NCBI GenBank assembly: GCA_947650285.1
Contig: CANTFL010001311.1
Span: forward strand, 145,514-209,513
DNA: 64,000 nt
Direction: 5' to 3'
Source: Hyaloperonospora brassicae
Taxonomy: Eukaryota > Oomycota > Peronosporomycetes > Peronosporales > Peronosporaceae
In this document: positions 58,297-64,000 of the stretch, one piece after another
Position numbering within the stretch: the stretch's first letter is position 1
Layout: each line of letters opens with the position of its first letter
Program-made: the position numbers and the translations under genes
The notes under the pieces: model-generated
What the model was told of the DNA's origin: nothing
Database searches by the model: none
Seen by the model: only the letters and a program-made list of their open reading frames with translations

Positions 58297-59700
58297 TATG
58301 TGCGGACGATGAGCCTAAGGCCAGAGGGCTGGACGATGCGATGCGAAGACGAGTCCGAAATCAGTTCGAGACCGCTTCAACCTGAGCCATACAAACGTCT
58401 ACATCGATCTTAGCTTTAGGATTCGTGTTGTCACACTGACAGGCGCGAGCGGCAGCTGACTATTTGTAGGTGGTGCAAGTGGTGGGAACGGATTGGCGTG
58501 CACCGATTGAGGCATTTTTTGCTGTATCCATGCAGTGCGTCGCCACACCTGTGCACACGAGTCGTGATAGAGAACACTGGTCCTCGCACTGTCTGCTGTC
58601 TGATCAGCTGGGCCAGCATAGTACCGGACCCAATGGTGCGTTAGGTTTCCGTTGATCAGACAATGGTCTTTGTCTAATGTCCATATAACGTGTCGAACAG
58701 ATGTGACGTAACGGTAGATAAGGTCGCAGTGGTCATCAACTCCATTAGTATCAGTAGGCTTTGCAATAGCCATTTCGATTGCGAATAAAGGATCTCGCTA
58801 TCACCATTTACTTTGCCTTTTACCATCAAGCCATCGCCAAAATATGAATTCGAGAGGCTGAATATCTACGTTTCAACTATAGATATTTGGCGGCCTGACA
58901 AACACGGGGCACATTGGTTTAGTGCGTCATGGCGCAGTCAACTCGATCTTCCCATTTTTGTTCCCAAGCGTCTCATTCCTAGCACACGAGGGGAGCGTTC
59001 ACAAGAATTGAGCCCTTGGTATGGCCAGACAAAGCCAACTTCGAACTAGGGTGAGCAACCTGTAGTACGATCGATCAATATGTTACGCGCTAACGTGCAA
59101 ATCGCGCGGCGTGCGACAATGTGGACAAGCGAGACGTTGGTGCAGCACAATAGCACCGGAAGAAAACTGACCATTGCTGGACCACATTCTTCTTACTGTG
59201 CCAAAAGCCGCTGGTCGATCATGTAAAGCTGTTGGCATCGGTGCCACTCAGCTGCACTGCATGCCCAATGTTTTTCCATAGAGCAAAGTGCGCGTCAATA
59301 GCAATACAGAGATCGTTGAGCAGAGTATGTAGCCACGGGCAAGTCGTACGTACTGAAGTGGGAACAAGTCAGGGCCGTCATCCCATAGCCCAAAGCTCGC
59401 GCGTCTGCTCGTCGATCAATGGCGCTGAAGGCGCACCGCTGGTAGACGATCCATCCGCGTCGAGCAAAGTCGCAGTGGCGAACGATCATACGACGACTGC
59501 ACAGATAAACGTTTCAATACACATGTTCGACATGTTGTCTCATATTTGATCGCTGGACTCACACACTCACACACAGTCAATACCCTCCATAAGGTCTGCG
59601 CGGTGCGACAACAATAACATCGTAACAAAATTGACGTATTGCGATTGGCTGAAAAGATCAAGCTCTCGGTTTCGATTGCATCAGAATCATGGGTGTGCAG
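58297..59700. other. Host intergenic DNA, original upstream flank of the carboxypeptidase
   Basis: A 124-codon minus frame (58773-58399) and a 78-codon plus frame (58813-59049) start back to back 39 bp apart. Either could be a small host gene, but neither shows a domain and I would not call them. By the inversion model this DNA once lay upstream of the carboxypeptidase promoter. Confidence 0.4.
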
Positions 59701-59826
59701 ACCAGACCGCCTGCTTTTCTACAAATCAGCGTCATACTGCAAACCACACCGCCTGCTTTTCCACGAATCAACGTCATGCTACAAACCACACCGCCTGCTT
59801 TTCCACGAATCAGCGTCATGCGACAG
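59701..59826 (+). repeat. 42-bp tandem repeat, three copies
   Basis: ACCGCCTGCTTTT starts at 59706, 59748 and 59790, a 42-bp period. The unit is a multiple of three and encodes NHTACFSTNQRHAT in the frame of the following gene fragment. Confidence 0.85.
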
Positions 59827-59837
59827 ATCTGTTCATC

Positions 59838-60224
59838 ATGACGAGCGTCGTTGTAAGTATCCGCCAGCGCGTCGTGGCGTTCGAGGCGTCGCTACAGGAG
59901 CGCAGAACGCTTCGGCATCTCAAACGCATCGTATCTTCACCCACATATGGTTGTGCATCTACCAATACCACTTTTACGTCCTACGGCAGCGTCGCTATCG
60001 CCCACGCAGACGTTTTCCAGTTCCTCACGTTCTTGTTGTCGTCAGAATGCTCTGCAATGTACCCAGACGAGACTCAGCAGCTCTTGAAGCTGTTGGCTTC
60101 GATCACTTCTACAACCACTGCTAATGGCGGATGTCAAGTCCTTGCGACGCAAACGTTGGAGCCCAAAAAGCAATGGGAAGATGCGAGCTCTCACTACTTT
60201 GTGGCCGAGACACATGACAGACCT
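59838..60224 (+). pseudogene. Host gene N-terminus truncated by element H3
   Basis: ATG 59838 opens 129 coding-like codons up to the LTR of H3 at 60225. The product starts MTSVVVSIRQRVVAFEASLQ, with a basic amphipathic part (RRTLRHLKRI) and a Leu-rich stretch (VFQFLTFLLSSE). No domain recognised. The frame is open upstream through the 42-bp repeats to 59631, so the true start may be earlier. The frame runs 114 bp into the LTR before a stop. Confidence 0.45.
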
Positions 60225-60615
60225 TGTAACAGGGCACACCCTTGCGTGAACTTGACGCAAGGGTATCGGTGCCCCGACAGGCGTACACAAGGCAATCGAG
60301 GAAGCGTAGGTAACGTAAAAGCAGAACTGTTGTATTAATATAATTAAGTCTTTAATCCACTGTCTCTCTGTTTGACTTAACGTAATTATGCTAATATAAC
60401 TGAGTGTATGGTGACGTCTCGTCACCACTCATTGCGCGCGTATTGCGGCGATTGGTGGGTTGATATCATCAAGATATCAAACAATGAACAGACTCTTTGG
60501 TCGACCCTTCAATATCACCACTTTGGTGATATTGTTCGAAAAATATTCAACATAATATGCTATATTGTCACTTTCCTTAAAGTGACAATTTCATGTAACG
60601 GGCTGCCCCGTTACA
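60225..60615 (-). repeat. H3 3' LTR
   Basis: 391 bp, TGTAACAGGG to CCCCGTTACA. It contains hairpins CCCTTGCGT/ACGCAAGGG, CAATATCACCA/TGGTGATATTG and TGTCACTTT/AAAGTGACA. The flank GACCT precedes it; the matching duplication would be outside the window. Confidence 0.9.
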
Positions 60616-60746
60616 TCACCCCCCCTTAACTGATAGTCACCGTGTGACTATCTAAAATATGGCGGCCACCCGTTGGCCACCATTGGGACAGGGAGCACTT
60701 GTTGGGTCCGTTCCATTCACTTTCCGCTTGACCTCGCATCGTTAAC

Positions 60747-61414
60747 ATGTCTATGCGAGGTGACTCAAGACCCACACAGCCCGGTGCTGTGCCAGCCTGT
60801 GCGACAGACGATTCGCCGTCTGCTGCTCCTTCTTCGCCTGCAGCAACAGGTGCTGCAGGTGCACGCACACCTCACCGCGTGCGCATGATGACCCCGACGT
60901 TAAGGTCATCTGCTCTGGCGAGTCAGACGTGTCTGACTCGGGCAATGCTCCAGAGGCGTCTCGCTCACCAGCTACGCCTCAGTATTTGCCAAGGCCACTA
61001 CCGAACGAGCGGACTCGTGAATTGCATCACAGTCTGTTTGGCAGTGATGACGATGATCAGGGCGGTGAGGAATATTATTCCTTACCATTACCGGCTCGTG
61101 CGTCTTCGCACGAGCGTGATGACGATGGCGAGAGCCGTCGGCATTCTGTAAGCCGTGGTACCGAAACAGGTACCACATTGAAGCGTGGTGAGCTGAAGCC
61201 ATGGCGTTTGCCCGAACGGCTCATCAATAGCTTGTCTCACGAGACAAGCCAACACCATCGAATACCCTTATTCGATGCAACTGATCTTCACGGCTTAAGT
61301 TCCAGCGCGAGTAACTTCCGTGCTGAAGAAGACTTCTATCTCGATGCCTTCCTTAGGCATCGATGGTATAATGGCAACCAAAAGCGTGACAAGAACTCGC
61401 TTTTGGCAGCGTGA
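60747..61414 (+). pseudogene. H3 antisense ORF, N-terminal part
   Basis: ATG 60747 (MSMRGDSRPTQPGAVP) aligns with the H2 aORF start. One frame change near 60870 leads into 60929-61414 (161 codons), ending at TGA 61412-61414. The break is at a different place from that in H2, so an unbroken ancestral frame is likely. Confidence 0.55.
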
Positions 61415-62353
61415 AACGCCTTCGTCCAAAATGTCAAGAATTTTGGACGAGAAGGGTGGCTTAAGAAGCTTGAGGCGATACGCCTCAAGTTCGAAAATCG
61501 AACGCCAACCGGTGCAGGGTACCGGTTGCATTGTTTGTCAAGTGAGGCCGGCATTCCATGCCTCACTTGGGGTGATCCTTGTGCGAGCTGTGTCGACAAC
61601 TCGCAGCGTGCACATAAGGACGTGTTTTCCCTAAGTTCGCCCTGGGGAAGGGCACACATCTCGGCTGAGATGCGGGACGCGACTGCAAACTTGCAATCCG
61701 TCTACAAGCGCCAAAAGTTCGTGTTTACCGATGGGACCGAGGCCTCATCGGACGATTCTCGTCATATTGGCGGACGGGACCTTCAACATCCATCAACAGC
61801 TGAGAGCGGGGATCCCAGCTGTTCCAAGAGGGTGGATACCCCCGCCACTGGACGAGGTAGCTCGTCCTTGATCCTGAATCGTCACGGTGATTCAAGATAC
61901 GCTCCACTAGAAAGCGTTGATCACCGTGAGCATCAACCAAAGGATGTGGTGGAGGAGGAAAGACCTCCTCCAGATGATTCGGTTCACCATCTCGACCCTT
62001 ACGAGATGGATCGCGCAATCGATGAATTGCTCGATGACTTGAAGCACAAGCGCGACCGGCGCTACGCTTTGACTGATACTGTGCGAAAGAACCGCAAGTA
62101 TCACGAGGCTGATCGGGCGAGGGATCGCGCCGATTATGCCACAGCGCATCTTCAGGTCGAGCGGGATGTCCGCTCCCTTTCCGGCGAGCTGGCGACAGCT
62201 CGCGGGGAGATATCTCGGTTGAGTTCCGAGGTATCATATCTGCGCGACCAGACGGATCGTCTGGAGCGCGAACGCAAGAACTTGATGGATGTTCTTACAC
62301 GTGGGGGCTATCTTCATCGGAAGAAGAAGGCTCGTACTGACAGTACGTCCTGA
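61415..62353 (+). CDS. H3 antisense ORF, C-terminal coiled-coil part
   Basis: In phase with the upstream piece; first ATG 61526 (275 codons). The Cys-containing N-part is nearly identical to H2. The C-part is a long predicted coiled coil (VRSLSGELATARGEISRLSS, then DRLERERKNLMDVL) ending in a basic tail (HRKKKARTDS). It has diverged from H2 in sequence yet kept the coiled-coil character, which suggests protein-level constraint. Function unknown. Confidence 0.55.
   Translation, partial: NAFVQNVKNFGREGWLKKLEAIRLKFENRTPTGAGYRLHCLSSEAGIPCLTWGDPCASCVDNSQRAHKDVFSLSSPWGRAHISAEMRDATANLQSVYKRQKFVFTDGTEASSDDSRHIGGRDLQHPSTAESGDPSCSKRVDTPATGRGSSSLILNRHGDSRYAPLESVDHREHQPKDVVEEERPPPDDSVHHLDPYEMDRAIDELLDDLKHKRDRRYALTDTVRKNRKYHEADRARDRADYATAHLQVERDVRSLSGELATARGEISRLSSEVSYLRDQTDRLERERKNLMDVLTRGGYLHRKKKARTDSTS
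61725..62237 (-). CDS. H3 linker and chromodomain
   Basis: 170 codons: a Pro/Arg/Ser-rich linker, then the chromodomain QRFLVERILNHRDD, YLVQWRGYPPSWNSW, ending ENRP. There is no stop between linker and chromodomain, unlike H1/H2 where CAA is TAA. The whole ORF lies inside the aORF on the opposite strand. Confidence 0.82.
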   Translation of the reverse strand: MIPRNSTEISPRELSPARRKGSGHPARPEDALWHNRRDPSPDQPRDTCGSFAQYQSKRSAGRACASSHRAIHRLRDPSRKGRDGEPNHLEEVFPPPPHPLVDAHGDQRFLVERILNHRDDSGSRTSYLVQWRGYPPSWNSWDPRSQLLMDVEGPVRQYDENRPMRPRSHR

Positions 62354-62597
62354 GCATCCCCACGTAAAACGTAGGATACTTGCGCATCTTACGTGGCAAT
62401 TCGATCGTGTATGCATTGCCCTTGCGGTGCAACACTCGAAATGGCCCAATGTACTTCGGCAGTAGTTTACTACTGACGACATTAATGACTACATGTACAG
62501 GTAAGTTTATTGTAGACAGTAGTACTAGGTCGTTTATATTTAATGAAAGAACATTTGCTCTTCCATTTTTGTCTGCGTTCCGTTTCTGGCAATCCAC
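62295..62597 (-). CDS. H3 integrase GPF module
   Basis: 100 codons with KLLPKYIGPFRVLHRKGNAYTI. It differs from H1/H2 at the C-terminal end (MLRTYCQYEPSSSDEDS). Confidence 0.78.
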   Translation of the reverse strand: MDCQKRNADKNGRANVLSLNINDLVLLSTINLPVHVVINVVSSKLLPKYIGPFRVLHRKGNAYTIELPRKMRKYPTFYVGMLRTYCQYEPSSSDEDSPHV

Positions 62598-62704
62598 CGC
62601 ATTTGCAATGGAGTCCTGAACGAAACGGACTACCGCCTCTCAAGTCAGCAGGAAGTTATCTGCTGACTCTTTGTTGTGTTTTTCAGTGCGCTTCGTGCGC
62701 ACTG

Positions 62705-63223
62705 CTAAGAGATTGCTCTCTTCTTCAGCGATGTTGTCTTCTTCCTCGCTGGAATAGTCGTTGACGATGCTGAATATACCAGTATCGTCATCATCATCCG
62801 AGTCAGTATTAGCGTCGCCGCTATTATTGAGGTGATTTTCTTTATCGATGTCGGCCTGATCGACATCGGCATCATACGTGACGACGTTAGCGTCGACACG
62901 TTGTGATCAAGAGCCAAAACGGTTTTTGCTCGAGTGAGTCCCTCCCCCCTTATCCAAGAGTCATACTCTAGAAGGGCGGGAACACGTGGATGGCGTAAGC
63001 CATTCACGTAAAACGGTGTGTGCTGTGTTGAAGCATGCACCGAATTATTGATGGCAAATTCCACCATGGGTAGGAATTCGCTTAAACTCGGAAACGAGTG
63101 GACATATCCTCGAAGGATCTCTTCGAGGACACGGTTCGCACGTTCCATCTGACCATCTGTTTCGGGATGGTCAGAAGTGGACATTTTGATCGTGTTCCGA
63201 GAGTACGGAACATGGTTTGCCAA
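62705..63223 (-). pseudogene. H3 integrase third catalytic motif and tail
   Basis: Carries TDGQMERANR with the catalytic Glu, then EFAINNSVHAST and FYVNGLRHPR. The frame runs through the former acidic linker in an alternative phase. A frameshift near 63190 separates it from the first two catalytic Asp residues. Confidence 0.8.
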
Positions 63224-64000
63224 AATGCCACCGTGAACCGAGGGTCCCGGTCGGATACGAGTTCACGGGGTAACCCGTGGAGTCTAAAGACCGTGTCTAG
63301 AAAGACACGAGAACAACCTTGAGCCTTGATCGACTCGAGGACAGCAGAAAGATGGACCATCTTGCTGAATCGGTCAACAAACACAAGAATACCAGTATTC
63401 TTGTGAGCGTCTTCGAAAAAACCGAAGACGAAGTCCATTAAAACGGACTGCCAGCACTCTTTCGGAACAGGCAGAGGCTGCAATGGGGCACAGGATGAAG
63501 GACTAGGCTTCACCCGTTGACAAACCTTGCAAGCACGTATGTACTTGCGGACAAACTGATACTGGCGTGGCCAGTAAAAGTCACGGCTTACCGCAAGGTA
63601 AGTCTTTTCTCTACCACGATGGCCGCCTGTTGGGGCATCGTGAAACTCATACATGATACGCAAACGCAAATCATGATGAGCGGGTACGACGACACGAGGC
63701 GTGTCGTCGACAACATCTGTATAGTACATCAATCCGTTGCGTGTACTATACTGATCTGATGAGGATCGGTACAAAGCCGGTAAATCTTTCATTGATTTAC
63801 TGGATGGATTCACCAGATGATCCATCAATCGCAGAAGATCCTTATCTTCCGCGTATGCCTTTAGTACGTCTTCAAGTAAACTTGACGACGGGACACTGAC
63901 TGACAGTGTCGCAACAGTGGACTTATCCTCACTGTTGAATTGTGCGTCCGGCTCGAAATCGGGCCGACGTGATAACGCATCAGCGACGACGTTTTGCCCT
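63082..64000 (-). pseudogene. H3 integrase zinc domain and core, cut by window edge
   Basis: It reads from the right edge (VADALSRRPDF near 63970) through the connector, the HHCC finger (FHDAPTGGHRG, CKVCQRVK), Asp in MDFVFGF and Asp in LVSDRDPRF, then loses frame near 63190. The Asp-Pro pair in SDRDPRF is the usual form; H1/H2 have SDRYPRF. Confidence 0.85.

Larger units (their letters stand above)
60225..64000 (-). mobile_element. Family H element, copy H3 (partial, diverged subfamily)
   Basis: 3' LTR, aORF, chromodomain, GPF module and integrase are present; RNase H, RT, protease and gag lie beyond the right edge. The LTR is shorter (391 bp) and clearly diverged from H1/H2, while parts of the aORF are nearly identical. 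Confidence 0.9.

Noticed and set aside
1..64000. CRISPR arrays, bacterial operons, Shine-Dalgarno sites
   Set aside because: The repeats are LTR elements with a 4.3-kb period and everything recognised is eukaryotic; no short regularly spaced repeats with spacers occur.

Overview
The window looks like transposon-rich chromosomal DNA of an oomycete, most likely a downy mildew or Phytophthora relative. This rests on family resemblance: chromodomain Ty3/gypsy elements, a long-TIR Mutator-like element and tRNA-like SINE remnants. I cannot name the species. Almost everything recognisable is a mobile element, and the few host genes are fragments broken by insertions.

Region 1 (1-25,716) is a tandem array of one dead Ty3/gypsy element, here family A. 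Six internal regions alternate with single shared LTRs of 262 bp at a period of 4,314-4,316 bp. All six carry the same in-frame stops and the same integrase frameshift, so the array grew by DNA-level amplification after the element had died. Two sequence subtypes meet in unit 4. The right end of the array interrupts the protease region of a decayed minus-strand Ty1/copia element (25,717-27,672).

Region 2 (about 27,700-40,957) is old debris. It holds a heavily decayed minus-strand copy of a second Ty3/gypsy family, here family H (about 28,950-34,896), which contains a tRNA-derived SINE remnant. It also holds a 170-bp insertion with 15-bp target duplications (36,052-36,251) and a 3.8-kb Mutator-like element with 727-bp terminal inverted repeats (36,669-40,472).

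Region 3 (40,958-58,296) is a large inverted repeat. Two almost identical 7.75-kb family H elements, H1 on plus and H2 on minus, flank the N-terminal half of a serine carboxypeptidase gene. The C-terminal half lies outside H1 in the opposite orientation. The 5-bp target duplication AAGAC is found at the outer end of H2 and the inner end of H1. This shows that the segment between the elements was flipped by recombination between them.

Region 4 (58,297-64,000) contains a host gene fragment cut by the 3' LTR of a third, diverged element H3, which runs off the right edge.

Family H encodes gag with a CCHC knuckle, DCGA protease, RT, RNase H, DDE integrase, a GPF module and a chromodomain. On the opposite strand, between pol and the 3' LTR, it carries a long antisense ORF with a coiled-coil C-terminus that overlaps the chromodomain. 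All of family H, LTRs and coding DNA alike, is studded with near-perfect 6-12 bp hairpins. Several keep pairing between H1/H2 and H3 despite sequence change. This hairpin architecture and the antisense ORF are the most novel signals in the window.
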